In this document: positions 24,152 through 33,424 of the stretch, piece after piece
How the letters are laid out: the number at the start of each line of letters is the position of its first letter
Position numbering within the stretch: the first letter of the stretch is position 1
Origin: an uncultured Faecalibacterium sp.
Lineage (GTDB): Bacteria > Bacillota > Clostridia > Oscillospirales > Ruminococcaceae
Assembly (NCBI GenBank): GCA_900539945.1
Contig: UQDV01000021.1
Span: forward strand, 1-42,066
Reading direction: 5' to 3'
DNA length: 42,066 bases
Notes under the pieces: model-generated
Told to the model about the DNA's origin: nothing
Databases searched by the model: none
What the model saw: only the letters and a program-made list of their open reading frames with translations
Program-made: the position numbers and the translations under genes

Positions 24152-24724
24152 ATGCCACACGACATCGACCACAACACCGCCGCCCAGCGCCGCACCTCCA
24201 AGCTGCTGGCCGCCATGGCCATCTTCATCTGTCTGGGCATCGTGGCGTACATCATCCTCACCCTGCTGGTCAACCGGCAGACCCCCGCCAACCCCGACAC
24301 CCACTACACCGGCACCAACGGAGTTTCGGTGTATTACGACAGCAGCATCTGGAAGGTCTGCCAGATGACCGAGGACGCCACCCTTGGAACCGTGCTGGAG
24401 CTGGCGACGGCCGACTCGGCTGACGGCGCGGAGGATTATCAGGCCGTACTGCTGCAGCGCGGCACCGCCGACACCTACCCGGACTTCATCGACGATTCCG
24501 AGAAGGACCTGAAGCAGGCTTACGGCATCATCAAGCCCCGCACCGCCAACATCACGGTGGAAGGGGCTGAGGTCACTGCCGTGCGCTGCGATATCCAGAC
24601 CTATTATGCCGTGCTGGCCACCATCACCTACGACAGCGGCGATGTGGTCTATGTTTCGGCCCTGACCAAGCTGGCCTCCATCAACGACATCGTCAATCTG
24701 GTGGAAAGCGTGAGCCTGTCATGA
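24152..24724 (+). CDS. Membrane-anchored hypothetical protein
   Basis: A 190-residue protein. It has a short polar N-terminus, one membrane helix (LLAAMAIFICLGIVAYIILTLLV, about residues 17-39) and an extracytoplasmic domain of alternating strands and helices that I do not recognise. AAAGGAG precedes the ATG. The long upstream open frame reads through the promoter and is rejected. Its stop overlaps the start of the ttcA-like gene (ATGA at 24721), so the two are coupled. The surface domain (GTNGVSVYYDSSIWKV...) could be a small PsbP- or lipoprotein-like fold, but this is guesswork. Confidence 0.7.
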   Translation: MPHDIDHNTAAQRRTSKLLAAMAIFICLGIVAYIILTLLVNRQTPANPDTHYTGTNGVSVYYDSSIWKVCQMTEDATLGTVLELATADSADGAEDYQAVLLQRGTADTYPDFIDDSEKDLKQAYGIIKPRTANITVEGAEVTAVRCDIQTYYAVLATITYDSGDVVYVSALTKLASINDIVNLVESVSLS

Positions 24725-25506
24725 GCGAGCAGCGTGCCATGCAGCGGCTCTGCGGCCTGATGCGCAAAGCCGTGCAGGATTACGAGATGCTGGCCCCTGG
24801 CGACCGGGTGATGGTGGGCGTGTCCGGCGGCAAGGACAGTGTGGCCCTGACGGTGGGTCTGGCCCTGCTGCGGCAGTACATCGGCTTTGACTACGAGGTG
24901 GTGGCCGTCACGCTGGATCCTCAGTTTGACCACCAGCCCATGGACTACACCGCCCTGCAGGCCCTGTTTGCCCGGTACGGCATCCCCTACCACATCCGCC
25001 GCACCGAGATCGGCCCGGTGGTGTTTGAATACCGGCAGGAAAAGAACCCCTGTTCCCTCTGCGCCAAGCTGCGCCGGGGTGCCCTGCACACCGCCGCGCA
25101 GGAGCTGGGCTGCAACAAGGTGGCGCTGGGGCACCATCTGGACGATGCTGTGGAGACCTTTTACATGAATCTCTGGCGGGAGGGCCGCATCGGCTGCTTT
25201 TCGCCGGTCACCTATCTGTCCCAGCGGGACCTGACCCTCATCCGCCCCATGCTGCTGGCCACCGAATACGAGGTGCAGTGTGCCGTGCGGGAGGAGGGCC
25301 TGCCCATCGTCAAGAGCCGCTGCCCCGCCGACGGCGTGACCGTGCGCGAGCAGACCAAAGAGTTCGTCCGGGAACGCTGCCGCACCGACCACGCCTTCCG
25401 GCAAAAGACCCTGCACGCCCTGCAGGAAAGCGGCATCGACGGCTGGCGGCCCGTTCACACCGGGCGCGGCAGCTTTATACAAACAGCAAAGAAGGATGAA
25501 TCATGA
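24721..25506 (+). CDS. ttcA: tRNA 2-thiocytidine biosynthesis protein TtcA-like
   Basis: A 261-residue PP-loop ATPase. The ATP motif is VSGGKDS (S35-S40), followed by GHHLDDAVET, the second nucleotide-contact segment of this family. The paired cysteines CSLC and a later single cysteine (SRCPADG) match the three-cysteine [4Fe-4S] ligand set of TtcA, which thiolates C32 of some tRNAs. It overlaps the upstream gene by 4 nt and alr by 4 nt. TtcA-type enzymes are best known from proteobacteria; a related tRNA-thiolating paralogue is the alternative. Confidence 0.85.
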   Translation: MSEQRAMQRLCGLMRKAVQDYEMLAPGDRVMVGVSGGKDSVALTVGLALLRQYIGFDYEVVAVTLDPQFDHQPMDYTALQALFARYGIPYHIRRTEIGPVVFEYRQEKNPCSLCAKLRRGALHTAAQELGCNKVALGHHLDDAVETFYMNLWREGRIGCFSPVTYLSQRDLTLIRPMLLATEYEVQCAVREEGLPIVKSRCPADGVTVREQTKEFVRERCRTDHAFRQKTLHALQESGIDGWRPVHTGRGSFIQTAKKDES

Positions 25507-26708
25507 TGCAGACCCAACCCTTTGAAAAACATGTCTGGGCCGAGATCGACCTCGAAGCCCTTCGCCATAATTTCCGCGCGGTCAAGGCCCGTGCCGGTGC
25601 CCTGCCGCTGTGCGCAGTGGTCAAGGCCGACAGCTACGGCCACGGCGCCGTGCAGTGCGCCCGCGTTTTTGCGGAAGAGGGTGCCGCCTGGCTGGCCGTG
25701 AGCTGCCTGACTGAGGCCGTGCAGCTGCGCAAGGGCGGGCTGACCCTGCCCATTTTGGTGCTGGGCCATGTGCAGCCCGGCTACGCGGCGGCCCTGATCC
25801 AGAACCATATCACGGTGGCCTGCTACTCGGCAGCGCAGGCCAAGGCCCTGAGCGATGCTGCCGTGGCCGCAGGCGGCCGGGTGCAGATCCACCTGAAGGC
25901 CGACACCGGCATGGGCCGCATCGGCTTTGCCCTGCGCACCGATTTTGACGCCGCCATCCGAGACATGCTCACCGCCTGTGCCCTGCCCGGGCTGGAGATG
26001 ACCGGCCTGTTCCAGCACTTCTCAGTGGCCGATGACGTCAGCGAGGACAACATTGCTTACACCGCCGAGCAGCACCGCCTGTTCGTGCAGGCCTTCCACG
26101 CCCTGAAAGCCGCCGGGCGGGAACCGCAGCTGGTGCACTGCGACAACTCCGCCGGAGTCATGCTGCACCCGGACTGGCCGGAGGGCCTGCCCCGGGAGCG
26201 CTGCATGGCCCGCCCCGGCATCATCCTGTACGGCTACGACCCCAGCGATGAGGTGCGCTTTGGCTGTTTCCGCCCGGTGATGACCCTTAAGACCGTGGTG
26301 AGCATGATCAAGGAGATGCAGCCCGGCCAGTGCGCCAGCTACGGCCGCCGTTTCACCGCCGAAAAGCCCACCAAGGTGGCCACCCTGTGCACCGGCTACG
26401 CCGACGGCTACCCCCGGCTTTTGAGCTGCGGCAAGGGCGTCGTGGAGATCCACGGCGTAGCCTGCCCGGTGCTGGGCCGGGTGTGCATGGACCAGATGAT
26501 GGTGGATGTGACGAACGTGCCGCAGGTGCAGGAGGACGACGAAGCCATCCTGTGGGGCGGCACCGTGAGCGATACCGCCGAGACCATCGCCCGCAAGACC
26601 GACACCATCCCTTATGAAGTGCTGTGCGGCGTGTCCCGCCGCGTGCCCCGCGTCTACCGCGACCACGGACAGATCGTGGCTGTGGAGGACTGGATCCTGG
26701 AAGCATAA
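25503..26708 (+). CDS. alr: Alanine racemase
   Basis: A 401-residue PLP enzyme making D-alanine for peptidoglycan. The PLP lysine is in [10 protein letters not shown] (K41) and the catalytic tyrosine lies in [10 protein letters not shown]. The later [13 protein letters not shown] strand is also typical. Two adjacent ATGs (25503, 25506) are possible; I give the first, which overlaps the ttcA stop (AAGGATG upstream). Length is at the high end of normal. Confidence 0.96.
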   Translation: MMQTQPFEKHVWAEIDLEALRHNFRAVKARAGALPLCAVVKADSYGHGAVQCARVFAEEGAAWLAVSCLTEAVQLRKGGLTLPILVLGHVQPGYAAALIQNHITVACYSAAQAKALSDAAVAAGGRVQIHLKADTGMGRIGFALRTDFDAAIRDMLTACALPGLEMTGLFQHFSVADDVSEDNIAYTAEQHRLFVQAFHALKAAGREPQLVHCDNSAGVMLHPDWPEGLPRERCMARPGIILYGYDPSDEVRFGCFRPVMTLKTVVSMIKEMQPGQCASYGRRFTAEKPTKVATLCTGYADGYPRLLSCGKGVVEIHGVACPVLGRVCMDQMMVDVTNVPQVQEDDEAILWGGTVSDTAETIARKTDTIPYEVLCGVSRRVPRVYRDHGQIVAVEDWILEA

Positions 26709-26728
26709 ATCCCAACCGGAGGAACTAC

Positions 26729-28540
26729 ATGGCAAGAGACAATATCCGCAACTTCTGCATCATCGCCCACATCGACCACGGCAAGTCCACCCTGTCGGAC
26801 CGCATCCTGGAGCTGACCAAGAGCGTAGACGAGCGCACCATGGAGGACCAGATCCTCGACAACATGGACATCGAACGAGAGCGCGGCATCACCATCAAGG
26901 CCCGCGCCGTGACCATGAACTACACCGCCAAGGACGGCAAGACCTACGAATTCAACCTCATCGACACCCCGGGCCATGTGGACTTTGCCTACGAGGTGAG
27001 CCGCAGTCTGGCTGCCTGCGAGGGTGCCATTCTGGTGGTGGACGCCACGCAGGGCGTGGAGGCCCAGACCCTGGCCAACACCTACATGGCACTGGAGCAT
27101 GATCTGGAGCTGGTGCCCATCCTGAACAAGATCGACCTGCCCAGCGCCCACCCGGACGAGGTGGCGCAGGAGGTGGAGGATGTGATCGGTCTGCCCTGCC
27201 TGGACGCGCCCCGCGTCTCCGCCAAGACCGGCCTGAACGTGGATCAGGTGCTGGAACGGGTGGTCACCGACATCCCCGCCCCCACCGGCGACCCGGACGC
27301 CCCCCTCAAGGCCCTGATCTTTGACAGCATTTATGACAGCTACAAGGGCGTCATCGTCTACATCCGCGTGTTTGAGGGTACCGTCAAGCCCGGCGACACC
27401 ATCCGCATGATGGCCACCGGGGCTGAATTCACACTGGTGGAAGTGGGCCACATGGGTGCCACCAACCTGACCCCCTGCGCCCAGCTGCAGGCCGGCGAAG
27501 TCGGCTACCTGACCGCCAGCATCAAGACCGTGCAGGACACCCGCGTGGGCGACACCGTCACGCTGGCTTCCCGCCCCACCGCCGAGGCTCTGCCCGGCTA
27601 CCGGCAGGTCAAGCCCATGGTGTTCTGCGGCATCTACCCCGCCGACGGTGCCCGCTACCCCGATCTGAAGGACGCACTGGAAAAGCTGCAGCTGAACGAC
27701 GCCTCCCTGACCTTTGATCTGGAGACCAGTGCGGCTCTGGGCTTCGGCTTCCGCTGCGGCTTCCTGGGCCTGCTGCACATGGAGATCATCACCGAGCGTC
27801 TGGAACGCGAGTTCGATCTGGACATCATCACCACCACGCCCAGCGTGCGCTACCGCCTGACCCTGACCGACGGCACCGTGGAGATGATCGACAACCCCTC
27901 CAGCTACCCGGATCCCTCCAACATCGTCAAGCAGGAAGAGCCTTTTGTGGACGTGCACCTGTACACCCCCAACGACTATGTGGGCGGCCTGATGGATCTG
28001 TGCCAGAACAAGCGCGGTGCCCTCATCGACATGAAGTATCTGGACGATGTGCGCGTAGACCTGCATTATGCCATGCCGCTGGGCGAGATCGTGTACGACT
28101 TCTTTGATGCCATCAAGAGCCGCAGCCGCGGTTACGCCAGCTACGACTACGAGTTCAAGGAGTACCGCGAGAGCGATCTGGTCAAGCTGGACTTCCTGCT
28201 CAACGGCGACCCCGTGGATGCACTGTCCATGATCGTGTTCCGGGATAACGCTTACGCCAAGGGCCGCCGCATCTGCGAAAAGCTGCGGGACAACATCCCC
28301 CGCAACCTGTTCGAGATCCCGGTGCAGGCCGCCATCGGCGGCAAGATCATCGCCCGTGAAACGGTCAAGGCCATGCGCAAAGACGTGCTGGCCAAGTGCT
28401 ACGGCGGCGATATCACCCGCAAGAAGAAGCTGCTGGAAAAGCAGAAGGAAGGCAAAAAGAAGATGCGCCAGCTGGGCAGCGTTTCCCTGCCCAGCGAGGC
28501 CTTTACCGCCGTGCTCAAGCTGGACAGCGACGACGATTGA
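26729..28540 (+). CDS. lepA: Translation elongation factor 4 (LepA)
   Basis: A 603-residue ribosome-bound GTPase that remodels ribosomes and affects translation initiation and stress response. GGAGGAAC precedes the ATG at 26729; the longer frame upstream lies in alr. GTPase motifs: [30 protein letters not shown]. The C-terminal LepA-specific domain carries the basic [25 protein letters not shown] stretch. It is last in the run and is followed by a strong terminator. Confidence 0.98.
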   Translation: MARDNIRNFCIIAHIDHGKSTLSDRILELTKSVDERTMEDQILDNMDIERERGITIKARAVTMNYTAKDGKTYEFNLIDTPGHVDFAYEVSRSLAACEGAILVVDATQGVEAQTLANTYMALEHDLELVPILNKIDLPSAHPDEVAQEVEDVIGLPCLDAPRVSAKTGLNVDQVLERVVTDIPAPTGDPDAPLKALIFDSIYDSYKGVIVYIRVFEGTVKPGDTIRMMATGAEFTLVEVGHMGATNLTPCAQLQAGEVGYLTASIKTVQDTRVGDTVTLASRPTAEALPGYRQVKPMVFCGIYPADGARYPDLKDALEKLQLNDASLTFDLETSAALGFGFRCGFLGLLHMEIITERLEREFDLDIITTTPSVRYRLTLTDGTVEMIDNPSSYPDPSNIVKQEEPFVDVHLYTPNDYVGGLMDLCQNKRGALIDMKYLDDVRVDLHYAMPLGEIVYDFFDAIKSRSRGYASYDYEFKEYRESDLVKLDFLLNGDPVDALSMIVFRDNAYAKGRRICEKLRDNIPRNLFEIPVQAAIGGKIIARETVKAMRKDVLAKCYGGDITRKKKLLEKQKEGKKKMRQLGSVSLPSEAFTAVLKLDSDDD

Positions 28541-28567
28541 GCCCCCGCTTTTTCCTTATAAAATACA

Positions 28568-28611
28568 GCGCCCCTGTGCACGGAACCCATCCGGTGCACA
28601 GGGGCGCTTTT
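28568..28611. terminator. Terminator after lepA
   Basis: GCGCCCCTGTGCAC (28568-28581) and GTGCACAGGGGCGC (28594-28607) form a 14-bp stem with TTTT after it. It lies between lepA and the convergent polysaccharide operon and may serve both. Confidence 0.88.
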
Positions 28612-28625
28612 GTTGTTTCGTCTTT

Positions 28626-29639
28626 TCAGCGGCGGTTGTTCCAGCTGGACAGAGCAATGACCACCGCGCACAGCCGCACCTTCAGCAAGGCCAGTTTGAT
28701 GCGGTCGTTGCGGCTGCGGGCGTCCTGCAGGGGCATGTCCCGCACAGCGGCTCGCACCGCCGGGATGCGCAACGCCTGCCGCAGCCATGCGGTGCGCTGC
28801 CGGAAGCTCAGCGGCCCCAGACAGACATTCTTGATGCCCAGCTGCAGGTCCAGCACCCGGCTGTGGTTTACGGCCCGGCGGCAGGCGGGGTCGTTTTCTA
28901 ATCCCCAGCTCTTTGCCACAGCCTCCACCGCATCCGAGAGGTAAAAGTTATCCGTCAGGCGTTCCGGGTGGTAGCTCTGGGAGGCCGAGCCGTCATCCCG
29001 CAGACGATAGCGGTAGAGCCGGTCCGGGATGCCCACCACACAGCGGGGCCGCTGCCGGTAAAAGGACACGAAAAACAGCGCGTCCTCCGCGATCTTGTAA
29101 TCGGTAAAGCGGCAGCTGCCCTCTTCGATGCAGCGGCGGCGGAACAGCTGCCGCGTGACCAGCGACATGGCCGACAGCTGCGGGAACAGCTGTGGGCAGG
29201 GGTCGCCGCGGTACACCCCTTCCAGCACCGGGGCAATATCGGTGCAGCCGGTACGGGTGCCGTCGGCCGCGTAGTGTTCCTCATAGCCGCCGAACATAAT
29301 CAGGTCCGCGTCCGTCTGCCGGGCCGTGCGGCACAGCACCTCCACCATCTGGGGCTCCAGTGCGTCATCGCTGTCCAAGAATTGCACATAGGTGCCGCGG
29401 GCTGCAGCCAACCCGGCATTGCGGGCCGCGCCGACCCCGGCGTTCTTCTGATGGATCACCCGGAAGCGAGCATCCTGCCGGGCGGCCGCATCACACAGCG
29501 CCCCGCAGCCATCCGGGGAGCCGTCGTCCACCAGAATCGCCTCCCAGTCCGGGCAGGTCTGGGCCCGCAGAGAGTCCAGTGCCGCCGGGAGATATTGCTC
29601 TACGTTATAAACCGGAACAATAATACTGATCTCAGGCAT
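28626..29639 (-). CDS. Family 2 glycosyltransferase, last gene of the polysaccharide operon
   Basis: A 337-residue GT2. Motifs: ISIIVPVYNVEQYL at the N-terminus, LVDDGS, and the DxD element DSDDALEPQM. The C-terminus is basic and rich in Arg and Leu. I chose the ATG at 29639 because AAAAGGGG lies 7 nt before it; a GTG at 29648 would sit inside that ribosome site. The gene overlaps the GT4 gene upstream by 8 nt. It probably adds one sugar of the repeat unit. Confidence 0.88.
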   Translation of the reverse strand: MPEISIIVPVYNVEQYLPAALDSLRAQTCPDWEAILVDDGSPDGCGALCDAAARQDARFRVIHQKNAGVGAARNAGLAAARGTYVQFLDSDDALEPQMVEVLCRTARQTDADLIMFGGYEEHYAADGTRTGCTDIAPVLEGVYRGDPCPQLFPQLSAMSLVTRQLFRRRCIEEGSCRFTDYKIAEDALFFVSFYRQRPRCVVGIPDRLYRYRLRDDGSASQSYHPERLTDNFYLSDAVEAVAKSWGLENDPACRRAVNHSRVLDLQLGIKNVCLGPLSFRQRTAWLRQALRIPAVRAAVRDMPLQDARSRNDRIKLALLKVRLCAVVIALSSWNNRR

Positions 29640-30759
29640 GTGCGGCACCCCTTTTGGCGATCAGGCCGGTGTACAGCTGCTGCAGGCGCAGGGTCTCCTG
29701 CCGGATGTCGTACCCGGCAGCCCGCACCTGTGCCGCCGCCTGCGCACGGTCGGGCAGATTGCGGTCCGCATCCTTCAGCACAGCGGCCCATGCTTCGTCC
29801 GGCTGTTCCAGCGAAATGCGGCAGCTGTCCGGCCGCAGCAGGACTTCCTCGGTGACGCCGGTGGAGAACACGCAGGGCAGACCGGACGCCTGCGCTTCCA
29901 TGCCCACCACGGGCAGGCCCTCAAACAGCGAGGGCATCACGAACACATCCATGGCCTGATACCAGACGGAGGTGTCACTCTGCACGCCCAGGAACTTCAC
30001 ATCCTGCGCAATGCCCAGCCGGGCGGCCTTGGCTTCCAGCTCGGCCCGCAGCTCGCCCTCGCCCACCAGCAGCAGGCAGCTGTCCGGCCGCACCTTTTTC
30101 AGGGCCGCAAAGATGTCCAGCAGGCGGGTGTGGTTCTTCTGCGCCATCAGGCGGGCCACACAGCCCACCACCAGCTTATCGTTCAGGCCATATTCTGCCC
30201 GCAGCTTTGCCCGCACCTCCGGCCGGTAGCCAAAGCGGTCCAGGTCGATGGCGTTGCGCAGGGTCACGCCCCGGGCATCCCACGCGCTCTGTCCAAAGTA
30301 GTAGATGCCGGCCTCCCGCCCGCAGGCCCAGTAATCGGTGGCCGCGCCGGGAATGAACTGTTTGCAGAACCATTTGATCGGCAGCTTGGCGTCCTTGGGC
30401 AGACGGGTGTTGTGGGCGTGGGCGATGCGCACCGGCAGGCCCGCCTTTTTAGCGCCTTCCAGCGCAAAAAGCTGCATGGCCTCGTTGTGGGCGTGCAGCA
30501 CCTTGATCTCCGGGTGCTGGGCCAGCAGCTGCTGCATAGAGCGCAGGTAGGCCGGGTAGCTCTGCGGGGCTACGCCCGGGCTCTGGAAGATGCGCCCGCC
30601 CAGTGCGCGGATCTCGTCATCAAAAAAGCCGGGCTTTTTCTTGTTGACCAGAAAATCGAACTGGAACCGCGTGCGGTCCAGATGCCGGTAATAGTTCATC
30701 AACATCGACTCGATGCCGCCCCGGTCCATGTTGCTGACCGACTGCAGGATGTGGATCAT
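29632..30759 (-). CDS. Family 4 glycosyltransferase, EpsF-like
   Basis: A 375-residue GT-B enzyme. N-terminus MIHILQSVSNMDRGGIESMLMNYYRH is typical of EpsF-like retaining transferases. The C-terminal donor domain has VGCVARLMAQKNHTRLL and the EX7E motif EGLPVVGMEA. The ATG at 30759 overlaps the Wzy-like gene stop by 4 nt (ATGA). The 100 in-frame residues upstream lie within the Wzy gene and are rejected. Confidence 0.9.
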   Translation of the reverse strand: MIHILQSVSNMDRGGIESMLMNYYRHLDRTRFQFDFLVNKKKPGFFDDEIRALGGRIFQSPGVAPQSYPAYLRSMQQLLAQHPEIKVLHAHNEAMQLFALEGAKKAGLPVRIAHAHNTRLPKDAKLPIKWFCKQFIPGAATDYWACGREAGIYYFGQSAWDARGVTLRNAIDLDRFGYRPEVRAKLRAEYGLNDKLVVGCVARLMAQKNHTRLLDIFAALKKVRPDSCLLLVGEGELRAELEAKAARLGIAQDVKFLGVQSDTSVWYQAMDVFVMPSLFEGLPVVGMEAQASGLPCVFSTGVTEEVLLRPDSCRISLEQPDEAWAAVLKDADRNLPDRAQAAAQVRAAGYDIRQETLRLQQLYTGLIAKRGAAHA

Positions 30760-32162
30760 GAAGAACTTCCTTTCTCCCGGTACTGCGCCCGGATGCGCCG
30801 CTGCACCTCCTGTGCAGAGGGCGGCTGCCATGTCTGTTTTTGGGCGGCAGGGTCCTTCGTCGGCTTTGCAAAGCAGCAGACCGCCAGCGGGATCATGCGC
30901 AGACCCATGGTACACCAGAAATAAAAGGCCGTGTTGTCGGTGAGGTAGGTCATGGACAGCGGGTTGAGGATGGCAAAATACAGGATGCCGGCCTCGGGCC
31001 CGTAGCGTTTGGTCCAGTACCAGGGCAGGATCAGGTACAGGAACGCACACCAGAAGCACAGCCCCGGAAACCCCAGCTCCACGAACACCTTGAGGATGTC
31101 GTTGTGCAGTGGGTAGGCCACATCAATGAGGCCGATCTCATAAAAGCGGGTGACCATGGCGTCCACCGCCTCGAACCCCAGCCCGATGAAGGTGGGCGAG
31201 AACTGATAATAGGGTTTGGCCAGGCTCCAGATGTAATCGCGGCCCATCATGTTGACGCCCACCGCGTTCAGGATGCGGGAGATGGCCCCGGTGTGCACCA
31301 GATACAGGTACACCCAGAACAGGGTCACCCAGGCCGCGCCGGTGAGCATGATCAGCTTTTCCTTGGCATGGCTGCGGCGCAGCACCCAGATGTAAAAGGC
31401 CGAGACCACCAGCGCCGGCAGCAGGATGCGCTTCATGCCCGCCAGTACAAAAAAGAAGGAGCAGCCCGCCAGCACCCAGTTGCGGGTGCGCTGCTGCTTG
31501 GTTTCTTTTGGCGAAAAGAACAGGTAGTACAGCACAAAGATGCCCTCCAGAAAGGTCACCTCGTGGATCTCCAGCCGCTCGGCATAGCCATAGGTGTTGT
31601 TGCCCAGCGACAGGATGCTGGTGAGCAGGGAGCTCACGCTCTCGCCCACACCATAGGCGGGCACCTCGCTGAACAGGATGAAGAGGTTTGCGCAGCAGAT
31701 GCCGATGGTGAACAGGTCGATGCTGAACCGCCCGTACAGGTACACGCAGCAGATGGCCACCACCGTGGCGATGCTCTGATACAGGATCTTTTCCACGCCG
31801 CGGGTGATGGAGGCAAAGGCCGTGAAGTTGCGCACCCAGATGAACATGGACCAGGCGGCAAGCACCGCCAGATACAGGATGTACAGCCCGGACGGCCCGG
31901 CCAGTTTTTTCAACCGGTCAAAATCGCCCCGGATGAAAAATTCCAGCCCGGCCAGCCCCACAAAGGCCAGCGTCACCGCCTTGGGCAGACCGCCCAGCAC
32001 CACATTGATGCTTTTGCCTTCGCCCAGCCCGGACACGGTGAACAGCAGCACCGCCAGCAGTTCCATCCAGCGGGGCTGGCGGAACTCCCGGCTGCGGAAC
32101 GGGTCTTTTTTGCCGTAATATTTCCGGGTCAGGATCTTGGAAACATCCTGCACGCGGTCCAC
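30756..32162 (-). CDS. Wzy-like O-antigen/EPS polymerase
   Basis: A 468-residue protein with many membrane segments (about 10-12) and a large loop near the middle-to-C-terminal third (VHTGAISRILNAVGVNMMGRDYIWS to VDAMVTRFYEIGLID), the arrangement of Wzy polymerases and O-antigen ligases. The sequence YIWSLAKPYYQFSPTFIGLGFEAVD..YPLHNDILKVFVELGFPGL resembles the conserved NDxL-FxELG region of this superfamily. The start is GTG at 32162 after GGAAAG; GTG at 32153 after GAGGTGG is the alternative. Confidence 0.85.
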   Translation of the reverse strand: MDRVQDVSKILTRKYYGKKDPFRSREFRQPRWMELLAVLLFTVSGLGEGKSINVVLGGLPKAVTLAFVGLAGLEFFIRGDFDRLKKLAGPSGLYILYLAVLAAWSMFIWVRNFTAFASITRGVEKILYQSIATVVAICCVYLYGRFSIDLFTIGICCANLFILFSEVPAYGVGESVSSLLTSILSLGNNTYGYAERLEIHEVTFLEGIFVLYYLFFSPKETKQQRTRNWVLAGCSFFFVLAGMKRILLPALVVSAFYIWVLRRSHAKEKLIMLTGAAWVTLFWVYLYLVHTGAISRILNAVGVNMMGRDYIWSLAKPYYQFSPTFIGLGFEAVDAMVTRFYEIGLIDVAYPLHNDILKVFVELGFPGLCFWCAFLYLILPWYWTKRYGPEAGILYFAILNPLSMTYLTDNTAFYFWCTMGLRMIPLAVCCFAKPTKDPAAQKQTWQPPSAQEVQRRIRAQYREKGSSS

Positions 32163-32189
32163 CTCGCTTTCCGTGCCGGTGTAAACCGG

Positions 32190-33401
32190 TCAGTTGATCA
32201 GCTGGAACAGTCTGCCCTGCACCTGCCATAGCCCATAGTCCGCCTGTTCCAGCGCCCGCTGCGCCAGCCGCACGGCATAGGGCAGCATCCGGGGGTCCGG
32301 CAGCTTCGCTGCCCACCGGCGGTACAGCAGGCAGCAGCAGGCAAAGGCCGTCTGCCGGTCCGCCTCCGGCAGACCGGCCACACACACATAGCAGTAATTG
32401 GCCAGCTGCAGGATCAGGTTGCAGGCAAACAGCGCATCCTGCGGCAGGCCCAGACGCACCGCACCGTCCAGCATTTCTTCAGCCACCCAGTAGGCCTGCA
32501 ATGCTTTGGCCGTATTCTGGGAGGTCGCGGTGAGCCCCATTGTATTTTTGCGCCACAAATATACCACAGGTTTTGTCGAAGCAATGCACTTCGCCCGCGG
32601 AAAGACCCAGAAATGGATCATGGCATCCTCAAAACAGGTGTACCCGGAGGGGAACCGTACCCGTTCAAACAGGGTCCGGCGGTACAGCTTGCCCCAGGGA
32701 GTGCCGGGCAGCTCCACCACATCCAGCCGCCGGGGGCCGGTGTAGCACGCTTCTGCGTACTGCTGCACCGCACCGCGGGTGTCGGCTTCGTCGCAATACT
32801 GCCAGCCGCCCTGCACGATATCCGCCCCGGTGCGCGCCTGTGCCGCCAGCAGCGTCTCCACTGCGTCCGGCAGCAGGCAGTCATCGCAATCCACAAACAG
32901 GACCCAGCGGCCCACCGCCCGGGCCAGACCGGTGTTGCGGGCGCGGGCCGCGCTGCCGCCCTGCTCCGGGTGCAGCACGGTGACCCCTCCCTGCCGGGCG
33001 TACTCGGCCAGAATGGCCCCACTGCCGTCGGTGGAGCCGTCCTCCACCGCCAGCACCTGCAGGCGGCGAGTGGTGTTCTGGTGCAGGATGCTGTCCAGAC
33101 AGGCGCGCAAAAAGCGCTCCCCGTTGTGCACCGGCACGATCACCGACACATCCACCGCCTCGTCCTGCGGCGGCAGCGGGCAGGGCTCCCCGGCATCGCA
33201 CACCGGCTTCGGGCAGATGCCCGGCGCGCGGGCGGCAAAGGTCTCCAGCTGCTGGTCGGAAAAGCGCTGATGCTTCACGGCTCCCAGCACCCCGGCGGCA
33301 CAGCGGCCCGCCTTGCGGGCACCCCACGCTACGGCAAGTGCCAGCGGCTCACAGCCGGTTTGGAAACGGACGAGCTGGCAGGCCCGTTGATTCTGCAGCA
33401 T
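32190..33401 (-). CDS. Family 2 glycosyltransferase with an N-terminal extension
   Basis: A 403-residue GT2. The transferase domain starts near residue 84 (VSVIVPVHNGERFL), with LAVEDGS and the DxD element FVDCDDC. The first 80 residues are unusual, Ala/Cys/Arg-rich, and not a known domain; AAGGAGG just before the ATG at 33401 supports translation from there. It begins 23 nt after the Wzz-GGDEF gene stop. Confidence 0.85.
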   Translation of the reverse strand: MLQNQRACQLVRFQTGCEPLALAVAWGARKAGRCAAGVLGAVKHQRFSDQQLETFAARAPGICPKPVCDAGEPCPLPPQDEAVDVSVIVPVHNGERFLRACLDSILHQNTTRRLQVLAVEDGSTDGSGAILAEYARQGGVTVLHPEQGGSAARARNTGLARAVGRWVLFVDCDDCLLPDAVETLLAAQARTGADIVQGGWQYCDEADTRGAVQQYAEACYTGPRRLDVVELPGTPWGKLYRRTLFERVRFPSGYTCFEDAMIHFWVFPRAKCIASTKPVVYLWRKNTMGLTATSQNTAKALQAYWVAEEMLDGAVRLGLPQDALFACNLILQLANYCYVCVAGLPEADRQTAFACCCLLYRRWAAKLPDPRMLPYAVRLAQRALEQADYGLWQVQGRLFQLIN

Positions 33402-33424
33402 GACTGCCGCCTCCTTATCTTTTT

